Positions 1-8,660 of a DNA stretch of 39,379 nt are shown here, piece after piece. The stretch spans positions 1-39,379 of the forward strand of contig JAEZEI010000026.1 in the NCBI GenBank assembly GCA_023417815.1. The letters run 5' to 3'. Every line of letters begins with the position of its first letter. The first letter of the stretch is position 1. Source of the DNA: Bacteroidota bacterium (lineage in GTDB: Bacteria > Bacteroidota > Bacteroidia > Chitinophagales > Chitinophagaceae). The notes beneath the pieces were generated by a model, which made no database searches, was not told the DNA's origin, and saw only the letters and a list, made by a program, of their open reading frames with translations. The position numbers were made by a program, and so were the translations under genes.

Positions 1-24
1 GGTCCGAGTCCCGTCCGGTCCACT
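1..24 (+). tRNA. 3' end of a tRNA gene (partial) or tRNA-derived attachment site
   Basis: The first bases fit the end of a tRNA: a T-loop-like TCCGAGT between GG and CCCGT, then a seven-base acceptor strand CCGGTCC and a discriminator A, without an encoded CCA. The 5' part lies outside the window, so the identity cannot be fixed; an acceptor of the GGACCGG type is implied. Position 55 of the T-loop would be C instead of the near-universal T. That could mean a decayed copy left by island integration rather than a working gene. An AT-rich restriction cluster follows directly, which supports an integration-site reading, but no integrase is visible. Confidence 0.4.
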
Positions 25-115
25 CTCACTTCTTTAGAAGCCTTTTAAATCAAGTATTTCAGATGCCTTTTTAATTATAGGGGGCAAAAGAGGGATCAAT
101 TATTAAGAATCAAAA

Positions 116-643
116 TTAAAATTTTGACATTTTAAATACTTTAATCCGTAATAAAAGCAAATAAATTATTAAAACAATACCAAAGAAAAGATATGTTGCA
201 GTGAATTGTCTGTAAAGTAATAGCCTAGGGTTAATTTTCTCATCGTATTGTAATCCGAAATCAATAAAAGGATAAAAAGGCCTCAACAAAAAGTATTGAG
301 TTTTCGCTTTTGATTGCTCCTGGTACTCAAAATAGATCTCTTTAGAACTAGGTAGCGCTAATTGATAGGATAATAAACCAATAGCAAATGATATAATAAG
401 ATAAATAAGTAAGGACTTACTCAGAAGTCTTTTAAATTTTATCTTATTGGGCACAGGTGGTGGAATTGGTATAATTGTAGGAATCAATTCCGGAAATGAA
501 ATAGCTTTTTCCCAATCTGGCCTATCACTTCGCCATATTAAGGTTTCCTCATAGAGATTAAATTGAAGTAATTCAACTAAACTTAAAGGGCCTAATTTTT
601 TATTTTTTACTATAGCATAGTATTTTATTTTTTGATCATCCAT
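116..643 (-). CDS. GYF_2-domain membrane protein
   Basis: About 175 residues. The first 55 residues resemble the GYF_2 (DUF4339) fold: YYAIVKNKKLGP, then a leucine-rich helix, then WRSDRPDWEKA. This module is usually found at the N-terminus of bacterial membrane proteins and is thought to bind proline-rich peptides. A proline-rich stretch (IIPIPPPVP) follows, then two hydrophobic segments (about residues 76-95 and 150-167) flanking a soluble loop. A TTG lies one codon upstream; the ATG is preferred here. It is the last gene of the minus-strand island, 44 bp after the coiled-coil membrane protein. The function is unknown; a membrane-associated accessory of the defence cluster is only a guess from context. 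Confidence 0.7.
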   Translation of the reverse strand: MDDQKIKYYAIVKNKKLGPLSLVELLQFNLYEETLIWRSDRPDWEKAISFPELIPTIIPIPPPVPNKIKFKRLLSKSLLIYLIISFAIGLLSYQLALPSSKEIYFEYQEQSKAKTQYFLLRPFYPFIDFGLQYDEKINPRLLLYRQFTATYLFFGIVLIIYLLLLRIKVFKMSKF

Positions 644-687
644 CAAAAAGCTTTAGTTTGTAAAACTATAATTTTATATTGTACCTG

Positions 688-1485
688 CTATTGGGGGATA
701 ATTGAGGAATCCCTTTGATCCTCTAAAAATCCCAATCTTCTTAAGAGTTTAACACCATCATCTGTTAGCTCAAAAAATGAAAATGACCCTCCAGCTGAAT
801 TTTCAACGAATTTGATTAGCCCTAATTCAATAAAATTTGGTATAAATACATTGTTTTTCGAAATTGACTTTCCTTCTCCTATTTGGATAGCCATCTTCCT
901 AAATTCATCTAAGATTCCCTTACTTGACAATCTGTTAATAAGTCTATCTTCTAATGATAATTCCGGTTTATTTTCAGTAAATGTCACTTCATCAGGATCA
1001 TTCTTTTTTAAAAGGTCTGAATTCTCAATTTCGAGAGTTTTGATACGACTTTCTAAACGATGCCTTTTATCCCTTTCCTTATCCAACTCTACTTCTAGTT
1101 CATTACTGTGTTCTTTAAGTTGTAGATAGAAACTTTTTAACACTACAGAGCTTTTGTCACTGATTTTGTAAATCCATGGAGCAACTGTCTTTTCTGAAAA
1201 GTTTATAATTAATCTCGATACATTAAGCAAAATATATGTGAGAGCTAAAACTCCGAATGCCCAAAAGATATTCCAGCCTAGATTTTCAAGAAAATTATGT
1301 GCCTTAAAGTATTCCTTTATAAATGAGATTTTATCTATTTGTTTCGCACTTTTATCAAAAGTGAAGATTCCGTAAACTAATTCCCAATTTCGTATTATCC
1401 AAACTAACAAATATGTCCCTAAAAATGGGTTAGTAACTCTCTCTCTAAAATTGTCCTTAAAAGAAATTAAAAAGTCCTTTATCAT
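688..1485 (-). CDS. membrane protein with coiled coil and C-terminal winged-helix-like region
   Basis: About 265 residues from the ATG; an in-frame TTG three codons upstream (1494) is an alternative start. Two hydrophobic segments near residues 20-40 and 70-92 are followed by a long charged heptad-like stretch (about 115-165, rich in E, K, L) that should form a coiled coil. A C-terminal block (about 185-250) contains ELGLIKFVEN and FFELTDDGVKLLRRLGF, which look like the wing and recognition helix of a winged-helix domain. I do not recognise a named family. It starts 10 bp after the stop of the Mrr-type nuclease gene, so the two are probably co-transcribed. Two membrane segments plus a cytoplasmic coiled coil in a restriction cluster could be a sensor or membrane-acting effector, but this is inference. 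Confidence 0.7.
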   Translation of the reverse strand: MIKDFLISFKDNFRERVTNPFLGTYLLVWIIRNWELVYGIFTFDKSAKQIDKISFIKEYFKAHNFLENLGWNIFWAFGVLALTYILLNVSRLIINFSEKTVAPWIYKISDKSSVVLKSFYLQLKEHSNELEVELDKERDKRHRLESRIKTLEIENSDLLKKNDPDEVTFTENKPELSLEDRLINRLSSKGILDEFRKMAIQIGEGKSISKNNVFIPNFIELGLIKFVENSAGGSFSFFELTDDGVKLLRRLGFLEDQRDSSIIPQ

Positions 1486-1495
1486 TTTTTTCAAG

Positions 1496-2416
1496 TTATT
1501 CTGTTGAACCTAAAAAGTAAATTGGATGTAAAGGCAGCATATATTTCTGCTCATCAGTCATCTTTTCATAATGCTTGATCCACAAATCCAAAAAACGGCT
1601 GAAGTCAATTAGTTCTATGTGCCTGGTAGAACTTTTAGCTTCGATTTTCGCAGGGTGACCAAATTCTCCACTTGTTACAAAAATGCCTACATCATTTTGC
1701 CTTTTCATTGCTCCGCTAAGTTTCTGTATTTCATCGGAACTAATTTTAGCTTCCGGTCTGTGCTTAACCTGTACGATTATTCTAGGTGGAATAGTTCCTA
1801 AGGGATCAGAATATGCAATAATATCAATCCCACCATCCTTTCCTCTTGGTGCAATCTCTGATATATGATAATTCATGGCACTCAGTAAAGCAGCCACTAA
1901 GTCTTGAAACTCATAAGGATTCTTGGCTAAAATATAATTTCTCAAACTTTCAGTTGCTTTGCCCTCATATTGTTCTAAAAGAGCAGTTTGAGATTTTTCA
2001 AAAGGAATTTCTTCAGCATTGGCTTTTGGATCAATTAAGGTCTTTATTACATTTGAGTTTTGGGAATTCTTCCATTCTCTAAATGCCTTAGTAGCAGTAT
2101 TTAATAATTCTTCGGGCCCAAGCTTCATGGCATCTTCTCCTTCTTTCGTCAAAATCCATGTCCCCTTAGATTTCTGAAGAAATCCAGCCTTTATACAATC
2201 AATTGTAAAAAAGTGTAAAATACTTTCCCATCTAATATAACCTGTGGACTCGTATCTTTCTTTTTCCCATTCAGTAAAAGCCAACCTTTTTCTTAGTTCT
2301 TCAAATATTTCAAAGCTCTTAAGACTGCCACCGTTTTCCTTTAAAATCTTAAAAGTTTCAAAAATGGTTTTCACGGCCACTTGTTTTGAGGGTGAAATTT
2401 CCTTTGCCATATTCAT
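1496..2416 (-). CDS. Mrr-type restriction endonuclease
   Basis: 306 residues. The N-terminal part (about 15-100) matches an Mrr_N winged-helix, ending in KGTWILTKEGEDAM. The C-terminal half is the Mrr_cat nuclease fold of the PD-(D/E)XK superfamily: FQDLVAALL with Glu169, then RGKDGGIDI (Asp198), then IVQVKH (Gln216, Lys218). Family members are type IV enzymes that cut DNA carrying foreign methylation, or standalone nucleases guided by their N-terminal DNA-binding domain. It lies 34 bp after the phospholipase-D-fold gene in the same direction and 10 bp before the membrane/coiled-coil gene. All catalytic residues are present, so it should be active. An Mrr enzyme beside an active adenine methyltransferase must tolerate the methylation made by its neighbour. 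Confidence 0.85.
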   Translation of the reverse strand: MNMAKEISPSKQVAVKTIFETFKILKENGGSLKSFEIFEELRKRLAFTEWEKERYESTGYIRWESILHFFTIDCIKAGFLQKSKGTWILTKEGEDAMKLGPEELLNTATKAFREWKNSQNSNVIKTLIDPKANAEEIPFEKSQTALLEQYEGKATESLRNYILAKNPYEFQDLVAALLSAMNYHISEIAPRGKDGGIDIIAYSDPLGTIPPRIIVQVKHRPEAKISSDEIQKLSGAMKRQNDVGIFVTSGEFGHPAKIEAKSSTRHIELIDFSRFLDLWIKHYEKMTDEQKYMLPLHPIYFLGSTE

Positions 2417-2450
2417 ATTTTATATTATCCTAAAAAAACCGTTCTTGTCT

Positions 2451-3143
2451 TTACTGATTAAAACAATAATTACACAGAGGCTGACTTTTGGAAGTTGAAT
2501 CATCCTTTCCGCACCTATGACAGAAATTCTCCTGGTAGTCACTATCTCCCCAATTACTCCAAACAGTATAACAAGAATCACAAAGTGGGCTATAAATGCT
2601 ATACCTTATAGAATCTTTGCACCGAATACAATAGCCTACAGTGGGTTTAAATGATGTTGAAACGGCCTTTTCTTTTCTGAATAATTCTGTAATACTTTTA
2701 GACTTATTTCTGATTTCTTCTTTTCTAGCAGCTTTTAAGATAGAAAGTGCTTCAATTTCCGCATCTTTAAATAATTCAGGATCTTTTTTCCTGTCAATAA
2801 GAACTCCCATTTCCCGATTTTTGTTTTCTGAGTGTTCATACATATTCATTGACGTAATAACCATTTTATCCTCATTCATGTAGCATTTGGCATGAAGGCT
2901 ATCTAATGAATGTAGTTCAACATTAGGCAAGGAAATAAGAATCTTTTTCTGATCGTGGGTTAATTTATCTGTTCTAAAAACTAGCTTAATAGAGATTGAC
3001 TTTTCGGATGCCTCTGATAGCCTTTGTTGAAGAGTTTTTGAAATTTGTAGGTATGGAGAAATTAGTATTATCCTTTCTTTTGCCTTCATTATTAAATCTT
3101 CCAATTGATCCGAAGCTCCTGCAGTCCTTAAAAATTTTGCCAT
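2451..3143 (-). CDS. single-HKD phospholipase-D-fold protein with two C-terminal zinc ribbons
   Basis: 230 residues. Residues 10-140 form one PLD-like domain with a single HKD motif: LHAKCY (His84, Lys86), Asp92, then TSMN (Ser98, Asn100). Single-HKD proteins such as Nuc or BfiI dimerise to build one active site and often cleave nucleic acid. A basic linker leads to two zinc-ribbon-like modules with four CxxC pairs (Cys172/175, 188/191, 208/211 and 224/227). The gene starts 58 bp after the MmeI-like gene and is followed at 34 bp by the Mrr-type gene, so a nuclease role in defence is likely. A true phospholipase is less likely because no signal peptide or second HKD is present. The PLD-double-ribbon combination is not one I can tie to a named system. 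Confidence 0.8.
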   Translation of the reverse strand: MAKFLRTAGASDQLEDLIMKAKERIILISPYLQISKTLQQRLSEASEKSISIKLVFRTDKLTHDQKKILISLPNVELHSLDSLHAKCYMNEDKMVITSMNMYEHSENKNREMGVLIDRKKDPELFKDAEIEALSILKAARKEEIRNKSKSITELFRKEKAVSTSFKPTVGYCIRCKDSIRYSIYSPLCDSCYTVWSNWGDSDYQENFCHRCGKDDSTSKSQPLCNYCFNQ

Positions 3144-3201
3144 CGGAGGTTTATAGTTATAGGTTTTCTAAAATTATCGTTGTTCTTCATTTAAAGCTTT
3201 A

Positions 3202-5973
3202 CTACTTTTTACCTTTTTCTTTTCCAAACATTCCCGCCGTATACTTCTCATACAACTCAAACAAAAATTCAATCCGCTTTGATTCATTTTGGAATGGCTG
3301 CGATCTGTAGCACTGATCAACTGCTTTATCCAATGCCTGGTGCGCCTTCACTAGTACTGGCGGCATGGTGTTAGGATCGTATAAATCACCAAGACTACTT
3401 TCAGGAAACTGTGCTCTAGAATCTAAAACAGCTTGCGCTGCCTTTTCTACTGTTTCACATTGCTTTTGTGAAGGATTTTCAGGCCAAGGGAAATTGTTAT
3501 ACACCACAGAGTTGGAATAAGTATATCTACTTTCTAAACGTCCACAGACATATTTTGTCCATGTCATATGCATTATCGAGGTTAGAACTCCAAAATGCCA
3601 CATTTCAGCATCAGGAATTAGTTGAAGCCTGTTAGTAGGAATTATATTTTCGTTTAGGAAAGCTATCGGTATATAATCTCTTTTCTCAGAAGAAACTTCA
3701 GGGATTACTATAAAATTTACAGGGTTTAAGGTATCTCTAAACAAATAAGGGGTATCTGCAAGTTTCCTCGCTCCTAGATCACTACTCTGTAATCTTACTT
3801 GCTTTGTTGCCCTAATTCTTTCCATTACTAAAGGCATTTCTTTTATTTCATTAGGATTTGCATTAACTAGCCACAAACACCATCTTTTTTTATTATGAAG
3901 AAGTTCTTCAGCACCCATTAATTGTTTTATAAATTTTATCGCTTTGGGTTCATTTTTCAAAAAATCACTTAATTCACTGTCCTCTATAATTAAATTTCCT
4001 CCATCTACTGGCTTATTTCCCCATACCATTCGAGGAACTTGACAAATTGGGTTAGTTCTTCTTACTATATAACTATCCTTTCCATCAACTAAATAAGGGT
4101 TTATATTAGTTGTTTCTAACAGATGCGTAGTATCAGAAACAAAATCATATTCATATATTTTTTTATTGTCAATATTAAAATTTGAAAAACCAATGATCAC
4201 TACATGTACACCTGCATTATTTCGTGCCTCATTTGACCATTTAAATGATCTGTATGCAAAATGAATTTTTATGTGGTATTTAAACAATTCATTCCATAGA
4301 GTTCCAACCTGTTCACCTTGGGAAATAGAATTCGTGCTTACAAACGCTATTTTAGTTCTAGGTAAAAATTGGTTTTCTTTCGCTTGATACTTGACTAAAT
4401 ATTTCGCGGCTTTTTGGTACCAACCTGATACATAATCTAACACCCCAGCGCCTTTTACATTTAAAAAGAGAATAGCCATATCAGCTTTTTGCTCCTTGTT
4501 TTGCAAATGCTTACCAACGAAGGGTGGATTTCCAAAAATATAATGAAACCTGGAAGGTTCCTTCTCCCATGGCATCGGATCAATTAAGCCTTGCCATTCT
4601 ATTCTCAAAGCATTACCATAAACGATAGTTGCAGATTTTTTTAAGGGGATGCGCTTAAAATATTCGCCAAATTGTTGACTGGCTATATTATTCAACTGGT
4701 GATCCATCAGCCACATGGCAACCTGGGCAATATGGCTGGGGAATTCTTCGTATTCAATACCATAAAACTGGTCTACATCTACAAGGAAATAATCATTAAT
4801 ACTCATAACCTGCTGGCCTTTCAGTAGACTTTTTACAATTTCCAATTCGAGTAACCTTATTTCCCTGTAGGCTATGATCAGGAAATTTCCGCATCCACAA
4901 GCAGGATCTAAGAAACGAAGACGGCTTATTTTTTCATGGAGCTTTTTTAATTTGCCTTTATCATTCTTTACTGATTCATATTCTTTCCATAAATCATCAA
5001 GAAATAATGGCTTGATCACTTTAAGAATATTCTTCTCACTTGTGTAGTGTGCCCCTAAATTTCTCCTGGCTTTTTCATCCATTACGCTCTGGAACAATGA
5101 GCCAAATATGGCAGGTGAAATCCTGCTCCAGTCTAGTGCACAACAATCTAATAGAAGCTTTCTCATTTTGCTATCGAAAGCCGCTACCGGAAGATTTTCC
5201 TCAAAAAGTTTTCCGTTTACATAGGGAAAGGCATTCAAAGCCTCATCCAGAACCTTTAGCCTCTGAGGATTGTCTGTATTTAATATCTGGAAAAGCTGGG
5301 AGATCTGAGCCGCCAGATCGCTGCCGTCCTCTTTTGTTTTGGTTTCTATGAAATCAAGAAAAATTCCTCTTTCGAATATTCCCGTATCATCCGCAAACAG
5401 GCAGAAAAGTAACCTTACAAGGTAAACTTCAAGATTATGGCCGTCATATCCTATTTCCTTCAACTTATCATGAAGCTTACCCATCCGCTCGGCTGCTTCA
5501 ATGTTTACCGGATCCTGTTCTTTATATGTCCTTTTTTGATAGCCGGCAAGTGGAGCAAAAACCTGGATATGCTTTATCAGATCCGGTAAGGTAAAATTCA
5601 CCTTCTCTCCATCCTCATTATAAACCACGAAATCATGGAAATCGGAAACCATGATCATTTTAGGCAATTCATATTCTTTCAATCCATGGCAATACTCTTT
5701 TGCCTGCTTATAGGCCTTCTCCAGATCCTTCCCTTTGCTTTTCATCTCCACCAGCAGCATTCCTGGCCACAATAAGTCTATATACCCATCTCCGGCATCC
5801 AATTTCTTTACCCGGTGCTCGAAAGTGGATACCCTTCTTTTGGTTATCCCGAAAACATTTAAAAATTCAATGAGAAATTCTTTGGCGTCGGCTTCTTCCC
5901 GGTGAACATCTTTCCATTCGTTGCTAAAAGCCACGGCACGGCTTTTAATCTCATTCCAGCTTAGGGTACTCAT
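3202..5973 (-). CDS. MmeI-like type IIG restriction-modification enzyme
   Basis: 923 residues, essentially the usual size of the MmeI family. The N-terminal nuclease domain has GYIDLLWPG...LLVEMKSKG, giving the PD-(D/E)XK residues Asp66, Glu76 and Lys78. A helical spacer follows. The gamma-class N6-adenine methyltransferase core has LGAHYTS near 307, the SAM-binding motif FLDPACGCGNF (354-364) and the catalytic NPPF (482-485). The C-terminal 300 or so residues are the target-recognition domain and tail (RIEFLFELYEKY). A single polypeptide that both methylates and cuts needs no partner. The 5' part of the gene is clearly richer in G and C than the 3' part, which suggests a replaced recognition domain. 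It is the first gene of the minus-strand island operon. Its DNA target cannot be read from sequence. Confidence 0.92.
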   Translation of the reverse strand: MSTLSWNEIKSRAVAFSNEWKDVHREEADAKEFLIEFLNVFGITKRRVSTFEHRVKKLDAGDGYIDLLWPGMLLVEMKSKGKDLEKAYKQAKEYCHGLKEYELPKMIMVSDFHDFVVYNEDGEKVNFTLPDLIKHIQVFAPLAGYQKRTYKEQDPVNIEAAERMGKLHDKLKEIGYDGHNLEVYLVRLLFCLFADDTGIFERGIFLDFIETKTKEDGSDLAAQISQLFQILNTDNPQRLKVLDEALNAFPYVNGKLFEENLPVAAFDSKMRKLLLDCCALDWSRISPAIFGSLFQSVMDEKARRNLGAHYTSEKNILKVIKPLFLDDLWKEYESVKNDKGKLKKLHEKISRLRFLDPACGCGNFLIIAYREIRLLELEIVKSLLKGQQVMSINDYFLVDVDQFYGIEYEEFPSHIAQVAMWLMDHQLNNIASQQFGEYFKRIPLKKSATIVYGNALRIEWQGLIDPMPWEKEPSRFHYIFGNPPFVGKHLQNKEQKADMAILFLNVKGAGVLDYVSGWYQKAAKYLVKYQAKENQFLPRTKIAFVSTNSISQGEQVGTLWNELFKYHIKIHFAYRSFKWSNEARNNAGVHVVIIGFSNFNIDNKKIYEYDFVSDTTHLLETTNINPYLVDGKDSYIVRRTNPICQVPRMVWGNKPVDGGNLIIEDSELSDFLKNEPKAIKFIKQLMGAEELLHNKKRWCLWLVNANPNEIKEMPLVMERIRATKQVRLQSSDLGARKLADTPYLFRDTLNPVNFIVIPEVSSEKRDYIPIAFLNENIIPTNRLQLIPDAEMWHFGVLTSIMHMTWTKYVCGRLESRYTYSNSVVYNNFPWPENPSQKQCETVEKAAQAVLDSRAQFPESSLGDLYDPNTMPPVLVKAHQALDKAVDQCYRSQPFQNESKRIEFLFELYEKYTAGMFGKEKGKK

Positions 5974-6298
5974 TCAGTTTTAGCTTTGGACGGGTAATTT
6001 AAGAAAATACGGGTTTATACCCTTTAAGGAATTAGGGAACAGTAACGTTTTATTTCACCTACTTCAATATTGAGTATCCCTTTATGCTCTTCTCTCCACC
6101 GTATTTTCCACATCCTTTCATTCTAAACCCAGAATTTTTCAAAGAAATATTTTAATACCCAAAAACCTTATCTGTAAAGGGTTCCAGAAAATTTAAGCGC
6201 AAGAACATTATGAATTTTTAAAAATATTTTTTATCCTCATACAAGATTTTCCTTGTGAAACATATTATTCTATGATAGAGCCATTCCCCTAATGTGGT
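5974..6298. other. intergenic boundary between AT-rich island and core region
   Basis: This 325-bp stretch separates the minus-strand restriction island from the plus-strand sigma-factor operon, so it should hold two divergent promoters. No ORF of note is present. It is AT-rich. A short inverted repeat (ACAAG-ATTTTC-CTTGT) sits at about 6241-6256, some 40 bp before the sigma-factor start, and could be an operator, although five base pairs is weak. No direct repeat matching the tRNA-like sequence at the window start was seen here. Confidence 0.4.
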
Positions 6299-6946
6299 AT
6301 GAACCTTAAAACCTTAATACTAAAAGCTGCTTCCGGAGATATCGTTTCTGAATATGGGTTATATAATCATTATCTAAAAAGAATGAAAGGGGCAGCCTTT
6401 AAAATCCTGAATAATAAAGAAGCTGTGCTTAATGCCCTGAATGATGGCTTTACTTATTTCATCAGGAAACTACAGACAGATTTTGTTTATTCTTCGGATG
6501 AAGAAACGGAAGCCTACCTGTACTCGACCATTAAAAATGAATGCCTGAAACACTGTAATAAGGTCAACGGGAATAACGATAAGAAAAAGAAGAAAAAAGA
6601 TACAGATAACTACCTGGGCGAAAAAGAGGAAACGTCATCGGATGAATCCAATAAAAAGGCACATGTCATCAAAATGGTTCCATATGAAGAAATGAATGAC
6701 AGCGGAATTTCACCGGAGGTTATTGCGAATATGGAAAAAGAGGAGATCCGGAAACTCTTAGCCTGTATGCCTGAAGGTTACAGGAGGGTGTTTCTACTTT
6801 ATGAGATAGAGGGATACAGCCATGCGGAGATAGCCCAGATCATGAATATTTCCGTTGGTACCTGTCACTCGCAGCTAAAACATGCGAAAGAATTCCTCAA
6901 GAATTTAATAAATAATAAAATGGTGAAAGATGGAACAGAAAACTGA
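6299..6946 (+). CDS. ECF-type RNA polymerase sigma factor
   Basis: 215 residues. Region 2 (about 15-90) is recognisable from LYNHYLKRMKGAAF and AYLYSTIKNECL. Region 4 (about 150-205) is strong: LLACMPEGYRRVFLLYEIEG, then YSHAEIAQIMNIS and a recognition helix with SQLKHAKEFL. The linker between them is unusually long and charged, with six consecutive lysines and an acidic stretch (about residues 92-125). Its 3' end overlaps the next gene by 17 bp, the typical layout of a sigma/anti-sigma pair. It probably directs transcription of its own operon, including the exported barrel protein, in response to an envelope signal. The specific signal is not visible. Confidence 0.85.
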   Translation: MNLKTLILKAASGDIVSEYGLYNHYLKRMKGAAFKILNNKEAVLNALNDGFTYFIRKLQTDFVYSSDEETEAYLYSTIKNECLKHCNKVNGNNDKKKKKKDTDNYLGEKEETSSDESNKKAHVIKMVPYEEMNDSGISPEVIANMEKEEIRKLLACMPEGYRRVFLLYEIEGYSHAEIAQIMNISVGTCHSQLKHAKEFLKNLINNKMVKDGTEN

Positions 6947-7598
6947 AAGGGAGTTCAGCGCGTGGAGAGAAAAACTGATGCTGGATGAAGACACTCCTGA
7001 AGAAAAAGCTGAAAATGAAGCGCTGTGGAAAAGGATTGAAGCGAGACTTATTCCTATGAATAAGGAACTGCGTAATAAGCGCAGGAAGAAAAAGGCAATT
7101 CATATCCTCCGCTACGCCACGGCCGCCATCTTTATCTTCTTCTTCGTGATGCCTTTGTTCCATACCCCACCCGGCAACCCGAAGCTGATAGGAAAGAAAG
7201 TGCTCCCGGTTATAAAAGATAAAACCGAAAGCAAAACGGTGATCATACCTGCGGAAACCAATGTGAAGCCTGATTTTATAAAGGTTGCTCCACGAAAGGT
7301 ATTACCGAAACAGGATGTTATACCGGCGCTTCATACAAACAACAACCAACTACTGGCCGTTGATAACCCCAAAATGATAGATCCGGAACCTCCAAACCTT
7401 GTACAATACACCCCGGAGCCGGACCTGCTGCAACCCATAGCCAGGAACGAGCTGCCGACTATTCATACTAATGAGGTGAAGGCTCACCCTGTTTCAACGG
7501 TAAGTACAATGATCTATGTAAGAAAGATCATTAAGCAGCAAACAAACCAAACTGCTAAAGCCAATTCTGAAAGCTTTGAACATACTTTAAACTTTTAA
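6930..7598 (+). CDS. putative single-pass membrane anti-sigma factor
   Basis: 222 residues. A charged cytoplasmic N-terminus of about 55 residues with a basic cluster (RNKRRKKK) precedes one hydrophobic segment (about 58-77), leaving a 145-residue, proline-rich periplasmic tail. No zinc-binding anti-sigma motif (HxxxCxxC) is seen, so the assignment rests on topology and on the 17-bp overlap with the upstream ECF sigma gene. The tail has no recognisable domain. The next gene starts 9 bp downstream. Another possibility is an unrelated membrane-anchored envelope protein. Confidence 0.65.
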   Translation: MEQKTEREFSAWREKLMLDEDTPEEKAENEALWKRIEARLIPMNKELRNKRRKKKAIHILRYATAAIFIFFFVMPLFHTPPGNPKLIGKKVLPVIKDKTESKTVIIPAETNVKPDFIKVAPRKVLPKQDVIPALHTNNNQLLAVDNPKMIDPEPPNLVQYTPEPDLLQPIARNELPTIHTNEVKAHPVSTVSTMIYVRKIIKQQTNQTAKANSESFEHTLNF

Positions 7599-7607
7599 CC
7601 AACAACA

Positions 7608-8648
7608 ATGAAGCAATTTATTCTGGTGCTGGTAAGCGCCCTGGGAATGATGTGTGCCAGCGCACAAAAATTCACCTACGACCCCGAGTTTAAAAGAACC
7701 TTCCAGGTGGAACTAAAGGAAGGTGAGGAAATGAAGGTGGAACTTTCATCGGCAGATCAACTCAATGTACTGCCCAACCCCGATTCTCTGATAAGGCTCC
7801 TGCATAAAGCCCTGGCAGACCTGGATGATACACTTACCACCAACCTTTACCCGGTCCATATTTATTATATCGCAGGAGATTCTGCGGATGCGGTGATCAG
7901 GGTAAAGAAATGGCCCCTGCTCAATCAACAATTCATCATCGTGAATGGAGAGGTCTCCCGCTTCAAAGATGTACAGGATACCGTAGTGATCGAAGGCTGG
8001 ACGGCCCCGGAGAAATTGTACCGGTTTACCTTCTACCTCAATTTCATTGGTAACCTTAAGAATTATACTGACAGTTGGCTGCAGGAGCAGATGGCTACAT
8101 TAAAAGAGAATATGGATGGTGCCTGGGTCAATGCCAAAACCCACTATTACCTTAAAGGTGCACCGGGCATCACAGCTCCTGCTCCATCGGGCAAACCGGT
8201 AAATAAACGAATGCTGTTAATACGTCCTTCAATAGATATCCAGAACTACCGCGAAGCATTCATTCCTTCCATAAGCCTGGGACTGACCGTCGCCCGGAAC
8301 CATGCAGGGAAATATTATGAATACGGCATCAGCAGCGAGGTGCATTTCAGGTTTGGAAACGATATGGACGGCAACTCCAGGACCTATATCAATTCATTCA
8401 TAACAGCCCATTTTGGAAAGGGATGGTCTACCGAATCAGGTTTCGCGCCTAATCGGTTATTCCCTTACGTATCTCTCAGCTATTCGCCCAACAACAAGGG
8501 CAATGTATACCGCGAGGATCATACGTTCCGCCTTGGTGTAGGCCGATTCTTCCTCGGCAACAAAACAACCAAGATAGAACCGGGGATATATGTAGATGGT
8601 GCATTTAAAAGCGCAACCCCTAGTTTGAGATTGGTACAGGCTTTCTAG
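7608..8648 (+). CDS. exported outer-membrane beta-barrel-like protein of the sigma-factor operon
   Basis: 346 residues with a clear signal peptide (MKQFILVLVSALGMMCASAQ). Residues 20-190 form a soluble region without an obvious family. From about residue 205 the sequence alternates polar and aromatic residues in strand-like runs and ends in Phe, as expected for an outer-membrane barrel of about eight strands. It begins 9 bp after the putative anti-sigma gene, so all three genes are probably one transcript. It may be the envelope component whose state is reported, or the main target gene, of the sigma/anti-sigma pair. I cannot name a family. Confidence 0.65.
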   Translation: MKQFILVLVSALGMMCASAQKFTYDPEFKRTFQVELKEGEEMKVELSSADQLNVLPNPDSLIRLLHKALADLDDTLTTNLYPVHIYYIAGDSADAVIRVKKWPLLNQQFIIVNGEVSRFKDVQDTVVIEGWTAPEKLYRFTFYLNFIGNLKNYTDSWLQEQMATLKENMDGAWVNAKTHYYLKGAPGITAPAPSGKPVNKRMLLIRPSIDIQNYREAFIPSISLGLTVARNHAGKYYEYGISSEVHFRFGNDMDGNSRTYINSFITAHFGKGWSTESGFAPNRLFPYVSLSYSPNNKGNVYREDHTFRLGVGRFFLGNKTTKIEPGIYVDGAFKSATPSLRLVQAF

Positions 8649-8660
8649 AAAAATGAATGT

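Noticed and set aside
116..5973. DISARM system (MmeI-like methylase plus PLD protein)
   Set aside because: DISARM needs helicase-type DrmA/DrmB (and a SNF2 helicase in class 1); none is encoded here, and the PLD protein carries zinc ribbons instead.
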